From contig JASANG010003752.1 in NCBI GenBank assembly GCA_030248215.1, forward strand, positions 310,001-374,000: DNA of 64,000 bases, in the 5' to 3' direction. Within the stretch, counting starts at the first letter, position 1, and each line of letters starts with the position of its first letter. The notes beneath the pieces were generated by a model. That model was not told the DNA's origin. It worked only from the letters and a program-made list of their open reading frames with translations, and searched no databases. This DNA comes from Enoplolaimus lenunculus (lineage: Eukaryota; Nematoda; Enoplea; Enoplida; Thoracostomopsidae). The position numbers were made by a program, and so were the translations under genes. This document shows positions 32,624 through 45,602 of the stretch, piece after piece.

Positions 32624-33861
32624 ATGAAGTTCTTATTCTACAATAATAGTTTTCCACCCTGGTACGTTCATAATCACTACGTGACAGTTGAAGAACTTGT
32701 GAACCCGCAACTTTCATACCGGCTACGATTACACCCAAGTTTTTTGCCTCTATTTTATCGTTGCTTAGTTCAATATTTTACACCATTAACAGTAAACGTC
32801 GTTTACTCTGATTTTGCAAATTTAAACACATTTAACAGTACAGGCGCTTTTCTACTGGCACACGACATTAATTTTGCTCCACCAATATGGTTCCTAACAT
32901 ATGGCCGATTTCCATTGGCAAAATGGATCCTGCCCCGATTGCCGACGAAAAAAGCAGCATCTTGATACACCCACATCCTGTGGCGTACACTCTTAATCCG
33001 TTCGCCGTGATTAGCGTTCACGTTTGGATTGCTGCAGTGCTTACAAACAAAGTTTACGCGATTACCATTTATACGATGGATTGCTACTCATCAGGACAGA
33101 TTCGATTTTCTTGCAATCAACTTTGTTATTATTTTGTTAAACTGCATTTTTTAAAATTTTCATTTCACCACCGCATAAGAAATCCACGAAAACTGTTGTG
33201 GGCAAAACAGCTGGTACTGCTGAGTATGGTGCTACACGCCCTGGGAAGTATGATTGGACAAAAGTATTTTAAAAAATCATACTTTAACCGTCTGTCTGAA
33301 ATCGCGTACAATCCGCTTGACAACGTCAACAGCAGAAACGATTTAATTCCATTGACTGAAAATTACAAATTTATCACTGAAAAGAAATCGTTCAAAAGTT
33401 ACAAAGAATTGTTGACCAACAGTAACAAACATCTCTTGCTAGCCAAAACAACTGAATTTCCGTTTATGACACTCGCTAACAAATTAGCAACCACCCCTGG
33501 TTACATAGCGATTGGTGTGACGACAAACAAAGCGAAATATATTCGCGCAACGCATTCTGACATTCATATGAAGCAATTGCAATCGCAAGTGTCAATGTAC
33601 CTTGCGTTTGCACTGTTTCACCATCAACAAAACCTGTCAACAAAGCTGACCAAGTTTAGCGAAGCAATGTTTCAAGGCGGTATTTATGACAAAATATTAA
33701 AGTTGTCTACTTTAGCGGTTGGAATAAAAAAATTGAACAAACACGAAGACGTTGCGCAAGTGAAACCCATTCAGATGATTTCGTTCAGAAATACCTTCCT
33801 CTGTTTCGCCGTCGGATACTTGATTACCGTTTGTGTATTTGTATCAGAAATAACAGGTTAG
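32624..33861 (+). CDS. Divergent ionotropic receptor (IR/iGluR-like) channel, one apparent frameshift
   Basis: A single-exon reading of about 410 residues. The start region (NSFPPWYV) resembles the S1 ligand-binding lobe of IRs. LNPFAVISVHVWIAAVL is the pre-M1/M1 segment. LVLLSMVLHALGSMIGQ fits the M2 pore loop, where IRs keep a final GQ. The S2 lobe follows, with GGIYDKILKL, and M3 is FRNTFLCFAVGYLITVCVFV near the C-terminus. There is no signal peptide or amino-terminal domain, as in many short IRs. The first 110 codons lie in a different frame from the rest; the switch fits one base missing from the six-A run at 32948-32953. It may be a sequencing error or a recent pseudogene. Such proteins are plasma-membrane cation channels used in chemosensation; the ligand is unknown. 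Confidence 0.6.
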
Positions 33862-34101
33862 TGAAATACAGCTGCACATGTTTAATCCGGGACCTGCCCA
33901 CTAGGTGACATAGATACTGTCGGGCTTAGACACTGGGAGGCTTCGGCTTACACTTACGCTTAAGCTTAGAATAAGGCTTATGTTCATGTCAACCAGATAG
34001 ACAGTCCATCCCTGGCCAAACCAAACACAAAAAAGCCATTATTCTGTAAATTTATTTAACGCAAAAATAATACAAAACGATGCCAATTTCACTTTTAAAT
34101 G
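33862..34101. repeat. Short gap between convergent genes, with decayed family B sequence
   Basis: Only 240 bases separate the IR-like stop from the SLC5 stop on the other strand. It includes a degenerate family B stretch (33890-34010, with CGGCTTACACTTACGCTTAA). The SLC5 polyadenylation signal also lies here. Confidence 0.45.
34051..34056 (-). promoter_or_regulatory. Likely polyadenylation signal of the SLC5 gene
   Basis: AATAAA on the minus strand, about 45 bases past the SLC5 stop codon and followed by T-rich sequence. It also lies within the shared 3' region of the convergent IR-like gene. Confidence 0.6.
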
Positions 34102-37100
34102 TCACTTGACTTTGAGATCGTTGGGTTTTTCGGTCATCGGCACTTCATTACTGCTCATACGCGGTCGGCATCTTTTACCGTCCGAGTGAGCCGTCCAAGC
34201 TCCGTACTTTGCTGACGGTTCCAAATTTTGAGGCGCCACAGTATCTGTTTCAGGTGATTTTAAGCTCATGCCGAACACTGTCAGATAGCGAACCTGCAAA
34301 TATAATAGTTGCAAAATGTGTTCTCACAATTATTAAACTTGTGATGCGTATATTGAGAGGAGTACTGTATTTTTGCGCGACAGTAGACTAGAGAATGCTC
34401 AAGGTTTTGACTAATTTTTCGGTCAACGCATATCTTTAAGCATAGGTTTAGTCATACGCTTATCCGTGCACTGAGGATTCGGCTTTAGGCTTCGACTGTG
34501 GAATATGTTTATAGAATTGTTACACTTGTCAATGTACTATTGGCCATTTGAGACATAAAATGGTTTATTTTGTGAAGGGTAAATGTTGAAATTGTTTAGA
34601 GGTCACAATTTGTTTCGTGTCATTTTTGTCCACGAGTTGTTCGGAACTTTTCCAGTTGGTAACTCAAAAACTCTTCCAAATGTTCACAGAACAGATTTAC
34701 CCTTATAATATCCTGGTAAGGCATCTGGTTTCCGCTGTGTATTACCAAAAAGTTTAACAGTAGCGCTATACCTTTGATAACATCCGTCGATGTTCTTCAC
34801 CCGTGGACGGCGCAGTACGGCTTACGGACGGCGCCGTACGACAAGTATACTGCAACCCTTAGGTGGTACTTGTTATGAGCATGCAGCACTGTTCACGTTA
34901 ACGTCAATTTCACAAGTCGTTACAAATAAATAAAACATGCGACTTTAAAGCGCAAACTTTGAAGCTTTTTTCGTTAAAAATGTTTTAAGGCAAGTAATTT
35001 TTGGATTTGTACCTAGATTTTATCATATTAATGAAAATGCAATGTTATGACGCTGCTCTGCTGCATCCGTATCCAAGGTTGTTTATTAAGAATGAAATGT
35101 GAACCGCCGGCATCGATTTTCATAGCTTACTATGCTAATTATATTATACTTAGTGGCTAACCAACATACAGGGGTAACAATCGTTAGCACTAATATTTTT
35201 CATGCTCGTATTCCAAATATTGATGCCAATAGTGAGAGCCGTGCCTAGGGTTACCTGGGTCCCTACATGAAACTATTAACTGTGAGCCCTTAGATTAAAA
35301 ATAGATTTGTTTTGCACCATACTTATTAAGCGATTCCGATGTCGATCTAAAATACAAGTATACGGTACATGGATAAAAACGTTTACAAACGTACTTCATC
35401 CAAATTGAGACTGTGATCTTTCCATAGTAAGCTGACTGGCACGCTAATGAACAGTAGAAGTAGCAGACCAAACATTGCGAAAAAGTTCGGTGACAGACCG
35501 TAGATAAATTGAGCTCCTGATAGTGGATTATGCGGATTAGTTGTTGACGTTGTGTCGTTGTAGACGGCAGTGAAATTATGAGTGCAATTTGCGACGCTCA
35601 CAGAAAGCGCATAAGTGTTATACGGTTTGTATATTGCAGAACCAATCGCAATCCAAACGGTCACAACAATGCTGATGAGCAAACCCGTAAACGCACCGTT
35701 TTTATTCGCAAACGGAAAGAAAAGCCCTAAAAAGTGTTGTACTACTCGCTAGAGGTGGCTTCAGCGGCGGTCTATAATGCTCTGAGTGACGGTGCGATAA
35801 TCACAAAATTGTTTAGCAATTCTACAAACCTTTCTACTCGGAAATGCAGTGTTCCATTTGGTTTCTTTTTTTCCATCAAATATTGCCATCAGTAACTGTT
35901 GTAAATGTTTGTAATACAATACTGGCGAATTTAAAACGGTTCACCGTGACTTAGGCAGCTTCAACTCCGAGATTAAAACAAAGATTTTGTATCAAGGTTT
36001 AGCACTAAAATGGCGGTCGGCATCTCGCTCGCGAGTTTTTCACGATATTCTATCTCACACGGTCCTTCATTGATAAATTCAAATATTCGCCATTGATAAA
36101 AAGTATGCGAAAATTACTGAAGTTACAAACCAATCGCCTAACGTAACGTAACGTTAAACTAAACGATTTAGTGAGAGCGTAAAGACTAAGCCTAAGCTTA
36201 GGCTTAGTAGCTTTTTACGATGTTGTCTGCAATCTGATATATATACATCCATATGAACCTGTTTTGCACATAAACATTGCGATAAAGTTCTACGTTTACC
36301 GACAGACTCTATCTGACTAAAAATAGTAGAAATCTAAACTGAATATTAGTTCTGCGACTTTCAAAAAAAGGCAGCGTCTAGTTAAAACATAAAAACTTCT
36401 AACCCAAAATGAACAAGCCAACAAGCGGCCCGCCGATGCTTCCCATCACCGAAAGGCAAGCCTTTAGAATGCCGCCGAGTGGGCCCGCGGCGAAACTCAA
36501 CGCGATTGCGAGCCCACCATAGAAAATGCCAATAATTTTCACAATCCACGTTTTTGAGTTGTCTTCAAGGCGACGAAAGTAGTTTGACGACAGGAAAAAG
36601 TCTTCCCATGTCACTGCTACCATTGAGTTGATACCACTATAAAACACAAAATTTTAATATTCACTGCAACGATTAATCCTTTCTCACATGAATATTTTCT
36701 ATTTCTCCTGAGACCTACTTTTATGCAAGGATTCGAACTCCAGTGACTAGAGTGGGAGGCGTAAACCATCACCATTCAGCTATAGGAGCTCGACGCTCGA
36801 GCCCAACGGGGCTCTCACGTTTTGAGGTGATTTAGTACTATGTATACGTGTTGCAGTTGTTAAACACGGTGCGATATATAATATTTAACGTTTATACACT
36901 GCGCTGAGTTGCCTACAGGCAACTCAATGTGCGAAGGGGTCAATGCTATGTAGTCAAAAATTCGACATTACCATAACATTCGTGAAAACAACGCTCGTTG
37001 ACAGTATTAACTCTGGCAAAACAAATGTCGGCTGTGCCTGCGCCTAGAGTATTTATTTACATCCCCTTAATAAACTTGTGTTAATTGAATTAATTAAACG

Positions 37101-40100
37101 GCAAAAAACTTTCTGTTACATTAGTATTTATTACTGCCTAACTTAATAAGCTTTAGTTTAAAGCCTAATCCAAAGCCTCGGTCTGTTTTATTAATCCGTT
37201 CTGTACTGTAGTTACCCGAACAAGAGGGGGGACTGATATTTATATGGCCTTTTTAGAGGGTATCCTGCAGTTATTCCATACGGACTGATATTTATTTTTA
37301 ACCCGCCCTTCGTTATCTATATATATATATATATTGGGTATTGCAACTATCCGTTGAATTAAACGTTTTTATTTGTCTGTGCTATTAAGTTTGGAACTCA
37401 ACTCTATTCGGTGCTGAAGTCATTTATGCACTAATGCACTACAATTTGAGAGAAATGACATTTATGGACTCTAATTATGGTTTAGGTACTCTACCCGCTT
37501 GCGGACCCTTATTAATGGTACGGACTCATATTAATTGGAACTCAAAATAGAGACCCTCTGATTACCACCCCCTGATTCGGGTCACGACAGTATATTGGTG
37601 GGGGTCCAATCGAAATAATTTATGCCGTGTTTTCCAGTAATTCAAGACGTAAGCCACTGTTTTGGGATATAAATAGGAATTAAAGCATTTAGATTGTTTA
37701 GGTGAAGTTCTGGCGAGTGAAGCGAGCGGACAGCCGGATGCTAGCTTCGTTTTCACTTCCAACACAAATATTTTATTCTTTTTGTGGATTTACATGGGGT
37801 AGTCCATCTCAGGATGCCGCAAATGAACTTGCCAACAAACCAGTAGTATTGATCATTTCATGGAAGAACACATTACATATATGTATATACTGTTCGCAAT
37901 ATACAATTTAGCCGCGCCACCGAAATGTGTCATAGGTGAAAGCTAATAATAAACCGTTAACCGTTCGTTAACAAAAATTTTCCGTTGAACTTACCTCAAC
38001 ACACTACTTACAAACCGATTTGTAACACGCATAAAGTATAGGGTCAACTATTTTGAAACACGCTCAGCGCTGTGATTGAGGTAAAAGTCAATAAGTACAT
38101 TTTGAACCTTCAAAACACGTATAAAAAGCATCAAGAATATAAATTGTTTTAAACCTAAATTTACCTTGACACAGTACTTAGCGTGCCAGAAAACAAGCAC
38201 GCTAGAAAAATGCCAGGAAATCCACGATATGATCCCAAAACGTCAAGTGAATAATGAATGACCAGTTGATCTCGGGATTGAACAAGCTTAAATGTATAAT
38301 AATTGTCATATTTCCTGGTCATGTGCTTTTAACGATTATCAGGGGCGTAAGGGTTCATTGTGTGCCAGTGAACCCCTCTTCGTATTAATACGCCAAAAGT
38401 TTGTTAATATAAAATGGAACGAAATATTTCAAATCGGACGACATTTACCACCATTACTTTTACCACAGAGACGAATACCCTGTGTACACCATTCGGTAAA
38501 ACAGTTGAAAATGTGTTAAATTTTGCAAATATCCATCACTCACATTCGATTTGATTGGATCGCAACCACGTTGAAAATAGTACGTAAACATTACTACACC
38601 GGTTAAATCGGCAAGCGTAGCGAATATCAAATAGCCAGGAATGTTTATTGCGAGGACAGTGCGTGACTTTTTAATGGTCGGAAGGCTTAGGTATCGTTGA
38701 ACGGAAATTTGATTGAATGTCAACAATGTGAACCAAAATCCGACACCACCAAGCGTTGACGTCCACATTGTCATATAATAGAATGGATTTAAATCCCAAT
38801 TGTTTATATCCTGCAAGTAAAATCACATCAACGTGTACTATAGCGCGGTGCTCAAGAGCGAAAAATAAATTACTTTAATGTATACGATATCCGGTATCCG
38901 GTTCCTGTCCCGGTCAAAATTCAATATCCGTACCGGTTGCGGTATCCTACAAATTAATATCCTGGTGAGCTGCGCAGCGCTTAGTTTACAGGGACAGCGA
39001 ATACCGTGCAAAGCACACAAAGACTTCGGTCGGATTTGGGATATGCTTACGGAAAGCTTTACAAAACAATTCCTTCCAGTGAATAGGCAGTCAGCTGTAC
39101 AAAAGTTGACCGACGTTCATGTTTTCTCCAGTTGCTTAATGCTATCGGTTGTTTTACGTACAGCTTACTTGAAATCGATCTTGTTCAATTGCAGTGTTAA
39201 AAGTTTCACCAAAGCCTCCGTTATCCGCAATACCTTTGAAGAAAAGCGCCATGCAGCCAGTCAACATAAAAACAAATTGAAGTGCATCTGTAACATTAAC
39301 GTACATTAAGATATATTCCTTTCAATTTTGAGTTGTAAGTGTTTTTATAATATTTAGCGACTGTGACTATTTGGGCCGACCAATAGAAGGTCTAGTAAAA
39401 CCGTCAGTGCACTTTTCAAAATAATCACGGAAACCGATAGTAATATTTGCAATGAGTAAATTTACGGGGAATCTTAAAATTAACGCTATCCGTGAAGTGT
39501 TTTGAACTAAAAGTACTTAAAAAGAATCAATACAAAACCCAAAAAAATAACAATGGATAATAAGCATTTGTTTATTTGCATATATGCATTATTTTCTGCT
39601 GTTATTATTGAAACTGTATTATTATTATTATTGGTGAATGTAAACTGTGAGGGTAAAACTGAAAAAATTAAGAAACAAGAATTATGTTATGATGATTTGC
39701 GAAATAGTTCGTTAATGGTATAAAATTTGCCTCACTTTTTGACGAAAAATTTTGGGACTCAAGAGGGGCTTTGGAACCTTGAAACAGAATTTTTTCAAAA
39801 CTCAGATCTATGCTTGGAATGATCAAGGCAGGTCAAAAGAACCTCAAATATGCAAAATTTTTAAAATACATCCATTTTTGAGCATCGCCGGCTGGGGGAT
39901 AACAGAAAAGGCACCATTTTTAATTTTCCATTTCAGTTTTTGAATACGCTTAAACGCTAACTAATATGTTGTGCTTGACGCGAATTTTTCCATTTCTGCG
40001 AACATGAATTTCTAAAAAGCTCACACAATTATCGCTACACCATCAGTGCCGAGTTATTTTTAATATTTCAATATTGCATGTCTTATCAATTTAACCACAC

Positions 40101-43100
40101 GGCAGCGTTGTTTAGCTCTCCCAAGATAAAAGATGAAGTACTGCGTGGTATGGTTACGAATACTGTTTGCACAACTCCCGATATCATGCAGGACGGAGTC
40201 GTGAAAAATACAAATTTACTCAGAGGAGCATTTTTCTGGCTTGACGGAACCTCGGACCACATAGCCACGAGCCTGCTTACCCGTCCATACGACAGCTTTT
40301 ATTCCTCCGAATGACGTATACAGTGTGCACAAGACTCCGACAGAAATGAAAAACACGTACGCGTTGATATTTGTGATTTTGCTGAGCGCAATCGACGGGG
40401 CGTACAGTACCTGAAGTAAAAAATGGTTGATTTTGGTGAGAAATATATACCGCAACCAGAATCGAACCGTGAAAATTTTCAACGGGCAATAATTACCAGT
40501 AGCACATTTTTGTCAAGAGTCAGAACATATATTATACTGATGCAGGACCTTGCGAGCAAAGCGAGCAAAAAAGCCAACGGCAATTTTAGTTAAAAATGCT
40601 TTCGTGTCAGCCCGGCAGCGCATCCAATCCGGATACCTGGCACACCTTAGATCTGTCACAAAAGCTAACAAGCGAAGAAATTAGACATAAATGTTGCATT
40701 GAACCAACTCAATCTAGATAGAAAAATATAGTTTTTGTGCGTCAAAACAAAGATACATCCCCTCTAGCAACGCAGTAACTAATACCAGTATTTCTGTAGA
40801 AATGGGGGCGTGCGACAAATAATGGAAAAAACTCGTGAGCGAAGCGAGCGATAAGCCAGTGCAATTTTGTCCTAAGTCTTCATACGAAATCTTGGTTTTG
40901 ACTCGTGTTGGTGACACACAGACAGATGGTATCAACCATTCGACTCCCAAGTAGAAAATATAAAACGCTTCGAGAGAATCAAATAATGGTCAGTACGACC
41001 AAACCATTTATGAATATACGTTTGATGGGCTCGTCCGTAAACCAAAATCAAGGTTTCGTCCATATGTGACGGGTGCTCTAATCAAGACTGGATGAAACCT
41101 TATAGACAAGTGTCTACTAGCTTCTTGTTTAAGCGTGATACAAAATGTACCACAGCGCGCTGCCATTTTTTACCCCCATCAATTTTGCGTGGGGTCGAAG
41201 TTGCGAGAAATAGTAGCAAATCTTGGGTGAAAAATCACAGTTCCTTTTAGAATATACGGAGAGGATTAATTTAGCCTGCATAAAGCCACAACCTGTTTCC
41301 AATTATGAAGCTTCACTGTTTCCAGAAATGGGGAAAGGTCGGTCAAAAACGCAACGCGTGCTGGGTACATTCGTTTCTACACAGAGCGTGGGTTTCTTCG
41401 GTTATAGTTCCGCCAGTAAGCGGTGGCAAAAATGATGCGAGTTTGACAATTTTTTGCATATTTGAGCTTCTCATGGCATCTTCTAGTCACTTCACAATCG
41501 AATTTGAGTTTTTGAAAAAATTCGGTTTCTTGCTCGGTGTTGAGGTACCCATTGAACGCCAAAAATAATTTCTGACACCAATTGTATTTCGGTAAAACTT
41601 GCATGGTTGAGTCGAATGGTGCTTCGCTTTCCACAATCAAACGACACGGTAACGAGTTATAGTTCAATAACTGGTTTGACGCTCTGCCAGCGATCTTGGG
41701 ACCGACAAAAACCGAATTTTTAGAATTAAAATTAAGCAGAAATGTGCAAAAAAATTTAGATTTGGACCATTATTGGGCAAACGGCGGCAAATGAAATAAC
41801 CCAAAATACCCCCAGAAAGCACCCAGTTGCACTGTCTAGACTAAAAGTATCATCCACTCTTGCTCAAGGCTGTTGACAAACTACGCCAAACACCGCTTAC
41901 AATCGCCATGTATGCAGCCATAAACAGCAAATACAAAACAGAGCCGCACAACCGTAGAATATATGAACCGAATCGTTTTTCGAAATATTCATAAACGCTG
42001 ATGGGTTTGATTTTCCAAAATATCGGAAGCACAACAAACATCGCCAGCAGAACTGCGATCGGAGTTCCTGCAAGTCGAGTCACCCACATGAGAACGCCTG
42101 AAGTCAACGAATTAAACCACAGTTCACTATGCAGGTATTTCATACGAAAGTATTTGCAAAACGAACGTGAAAGCGAGAATATTTGTGGATCTTCAAAAAT
42201 ATCCTCAAGGATGTTAAAGGTACAACATTTGGCCCTTTTTTGCATTTCATTGGTCCTACCCGAGTTTAACATTTATTGCTGCCACAATTAGCTTGTTTCA
42301 AAATCCATTATTAACTAGTGACAGGTGCTGCATACATTTGAGAATATGAATCTTAAGAAACTTTAAATCAGGCTTGTAGCCAGAAGGGGTGGCTTAGCCC
42401 CGCACAGATGAATTTTGGAACCCCTAGAAAGTTTTCAACCTTGTTTGTATTCATCGAAAATACTTTAATGCTCCTCCTGAAAATATTTAAACCCCCCTGC
42501 AAGATGACCTGGGTACGGCCCTGATATTAAAATTGAAATTTTTCAAATATAGTGCCAAAAACCCCTTACAGCGTTAGAGAGATTTAAAGTAATGTTTTAG
42601 CACGAAAAGCATGAATTTCTGCTCTATTAAAAAGTTATGCATAAGTATCATTTAGCACAGCGATGTTCTTAGGTTTTTGTGCATATGTCGTGACCCAAAC
42701 AGCAATTTACTCCAGTTGGCAGCTGGATCGACCCAAACGACGGTTGCTGTCCGGGGCAGCCCATACAACTATTGGCAAACAAACTGAATTTGATTGGATT
42801 GATTGCACAAACCAAACAGCTACAGGAGTGTAAACTGTTTGTGATTGGTTGCACAAGAGTTTCGACTATGTTGAGAAAACAGACTTCAAAAGTAATTATT
42901 TGGTTTCACCATATTTGCAAACTATAAATTAAACAAAATTTATATGGGGTGGAAGATTACAGATGCGAAATATCGTTGGCCAATCAAAACAGGATATCTA
43001 TTTAAAACAATATATTTTAGCCGCACTTTTTTGTTCCGTAGCACCTTTGAAATCTATATGCCCGCCCTCTGTGAGAAACTCATGGATCTGTCATTAAATC

Positions 43101-44360
43101 GACAATATATTCTTAAAATATAACCTTTACTATGTTTGTTTCTTCCACTTCTATCTGTCGTAAACGCTCCCCTTATAGAAATTTCTGATCCGTTGCTGTG
43201 CCTCTAACAAGAATAAGAAAGGCAACACAAAATTAAGGCACACGATCACACAGCTTCGTTTGTATGTTGCAATCAAATACAGTTTGCATTCCATTAGCTG
43301 TTTGGGCTATTCCAAACAGCAATTTTGTCATATGAGCCGTCCCAGTTATTTACTTGGGAAAATAGCTGTTCGACATTAAAATATTCGATGAGTTTAGTGA
43401 TACAAACTATAAAACAGTACAAATAGCAGTTTAGCTCAAAGAACCGTTAACATCAACTGCACAAAGACATGTCTTATTTTGCTCAAAAGTTCGAGTCGGT
43501 CAAATATCAGCAATTACCTTTCTGGTACACTTCTGCGGGGAATCCTAGCAAGGATACACCGGACAAAAAACTGACCAATAGCGACAGCGCAGTAGGAATC
43601 ACATGCATCTTATTGTCGCCCATCAATATACTTTCCGGCGACTTTTTCTGCAATAATGAATGACTTGCAATTAATAGCGTTATATAATTGCAAATTATAA
43701 CCGTAATTAATTTTCAAATGTTATAGGCGACCGGTGTCACTGTTTAATACTTTCCGAGTTCGATCATTCACTGAGGACCAAAACTTTAGCTGGGCACGTT
43801 GGTTTTCAAAAAAGCCTTTAGTTTATTGCACTTGTTGAAATTATAATTTACTTTTACTGCTCATAATTAAGATCAATGACACATCTGCTCAATTTGACAC
43901 GGAACCAAAACGATACTTGACACATAAGCTTGACTGACCCTGTTTAGACTCGGTGAATTTCTTGATTTTATAGCTTGCTTCAAACGAAGTGGTGTAACGG
44001 GCACCCACACTGCAAAAATAGTGAGTCAAATTGAATCTCTCCGAAATAGGCTCTACTGGACTACACAACTGAGTCAAATTCGACTCTGCCAGATTCACAT
44101 TCGACTCGCTGAGTCGCACGTTTGAGGTTTGACTGGCATAGTCAAATTTGACTCAGTTTGTATAGTCTCGTAGAGCCTATTTCAGGGAGAGCCAATTTGA
44201 CTCACATATGCAGTGTAACGAACCTGTCTCTAGATCCACTCTTGCATACCTTCTTGACGAATTCATATACTGAAAAGCCCAAACCAATCGCACCAGACGC
44301 GACCATTGTCAGAGCAAATAAGGCGTAGTCAGCAGCCGAAAAAGTCTTTGAATTTGTCAT
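34102..44360 (-). CDS. SLC5-family sodium/solute symporter (SMCT/SMVT-like), ten exons
   Basis: Exons in transcript order: 44360-44250, 43647-43518, 42097-41901, 40410-40281, 39287-39169, 38810-38544, 38286-38165, 36636-36404, 35726-35395 and 34293-34102. All introns are GT-AG and phases agree throughout, giving 610 residues, normal for SLC5. Hallmarks: FSAADYALFA at the N-terminus, LLGFPAEVY in TM1, ISVYEYFEKRF, SFGGIKAVVWTDALQF, NQISVQRYLS, and ACLFSGTLSTVSSGINS in TM8, whose paired serines form the Na2 sodium site in this fold. An extracellular loop in exon 9 carries sequons (NCT, NFT, NDT). The protein should import an organic solute with Na+ at the plasma membrane. Closest in feel to SLC5A6/A8/A12 (vitamins, monocarboxylates); the substrate cannot be read. 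Introns are full of MITEs. Appears intact. Confidence 0.93.
34420..34555. repeat. Decayed family B element in SLC5 intron 9
   Basis: Degenerate CTTTAGGCTTCGACTG and CATACGCTTATCCGTGC words and the AATATGTTTATA block recall family B interiors. No terminal repeats survive. Confidence 0.4.
36714..36796 (-). repeat. tRNA-like sequence (pol III A and B boxes), pseudogene or SINE head
   Basis: On the minus strand, TATAGCTGAATGGTGATGG is A-box-like and GGAGTTCGAATCC (36729-36741) is a perfect B-box/T-arm. Between them GCCTCCCACTCTAG could be an anticodon arm resembling tRNA-Gly (CCC). The acceptor stem does not pair properly, so it is not a working tRNA as I read it. It sits in SLC5 intron 7, just upstream of exon 8. 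Confidence 0.45.
37206..37590. mobile_element. TA-flanked MITE (family C) in SLC5 intron 7
   Basis: The inverted ends are CTGTAGTTACCCGAACAAG and its partner, which in reverse complement is CTGTCGTGACCCGAATCAG. Each is flanked by TA, as in Tc1/mariner-type elements. The interior repeats GGACTGATATTTATTTTT-like words and a TA microsatellite (37319-37335). A fragment of the same terminus lies at 8636. Confidence 0.75.
42363..42530. repeat. CCGTAGCC-family palindromic repeat (SLC5 intron 2)
   Basis: It begins GGCTTGTAGCCAGAAGGGG, ends GGGTACGGCCCTG, and holds the family's AGAAAGTTTTCAACCTTG and TGCTCCTCCTGAAAATATTT blocks. Compare 62848-63010, the best-preserved copy. Confidence 0.7.
42690..42860. 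repeat. Dispersed repeat, inverted relative of 43258-43380
   Basis: CCCAAACAGCAATTTACTCC, GGGGCAGCCCATACAAC and CAAACTGAATTTGATTGGATTG are recognisable parts of the same element seen at 1430-1560 and 43258-43380. Non-coding and located in SLC5 intron 2. Confidence 0.5.
43258..43380. repeat. Dispersed repeat, copy 2 (SLC5 intron 2)
   Basis: About 120 bases containing AGCTGTTTGGGCTATTCC and CCCAGTTATTTACTTGGG closely parallel 1430-1560 in the ADP/ATP carrier intron 1. Confidence 0.55.
44008..44215. mobile_element. TA-flanked MITE (family D) in SLC5 intron 1
   Basis: The ends CACTGCAAAAATAGTGAGTC and GACTCACATATGCAGTG are inverted, followed by long inverted arms (AATAGGCTCTACTGG against TAGAGCCTATTTCAGG). 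The interior is built from GAGTCAAATTTGACTC words. Right flank TA; left flank CA. Confidence 0.75.
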
Positions 44361-45602
44361 TTTTGCATAAAAAATTATGTACAGATGAACAAACTGAGTA
44401 ATAAATACCTATAACATTATAAACAACGTATCCCTTGGCGGCAGTGTTCAAAAACAAATGAAAAATACTAGAATCGGTGGCTAAAAAAATTTGCCACAGC
44501 CGAAAGTGAAGCGAAATTACGCAGTTAAAATAATGTTTAATTTGCTAATTTGATCAAAAATATATTTGTCAAATGTTGTCAAAATATTAGGTTTTAGACT
44601 ATGTTTATTTGTTAAGGAATACCGACCACTCATTCTTTATAATAATTATACCCATTGTTAAAAGCAACAAGTTTCTAACAATGCAATTTTGTGAAACTAT
44701 GAAAAATTTTACTACCGAAATTGCCGAAATTTCAGTCACAAATTCTACCTTAGCAGAATACAAAGGTCTCCTCTTCTGCGGGAGCCGGAGCTCGAGGCAG
44801 ACCTCCTGTTGTACCCTGCTTTGCTGTGTTCTTAGTTTAGTTATTGCAGGGCCGCAACTACGGAAGGATGAGAGGTTGCGTCGCCCATAAGTGTTTAAAA
44901 ATTTTGTTTTAGGAATGTTTACGAGAAATATCAGCATTTAAGGTTTGAAGGCTGATCCAAAATTACAAATAAACTTAGTTACGGAAAGAAACTCTGTAAA
45001 ACTACACAAAGTTCCACTTCCGACATTGCTACAACATTCGGAAAAAATTCTATCGGGGCCGTAGCCGGATGTACGCTTTCTGCTTGAGTTCGGTGGTAGA
45101 CCTCGGGCTGTACTGTGATATCGACGGTTTCTGTTTCCTGAGCCCATTTCGAAAACCAAATGTTTGAGCCCCATAACAACGGCAGATTCACGACCTTTCG
45201 TTTGGTACATACAAGGATGGCCAATCGCGCCGAATTTTGAATCCTAGGAGACTGAGTGAGCAGACTGGGCCAAACCGTTCGCCACTTGTGTACCCATTGC
45301 AAAAGTGCACTACTCTCAACTACACATGATATCTCAAGGGTAAGCTGCAAAAACATGAACACACACACAGACAATGCACACGTTCCGCTGTCCAAAACTT
45401 AAAATTCCAGAATTGATTGTAGTAATCCAAAACGTTAAATTAGAATATTGCACCGACCGATACCGTAAAATACCGATCCTATGCCGACACTTATCATATG
45501 TACCATACCGCAAATCAAGCCAGACTGGCAGGACATAAAAAATTCCCGCGGCAAATGCCGATATTATCCTCGGTTCTGAATTTCAGCATTCTTAGAAGTC
45601 AG

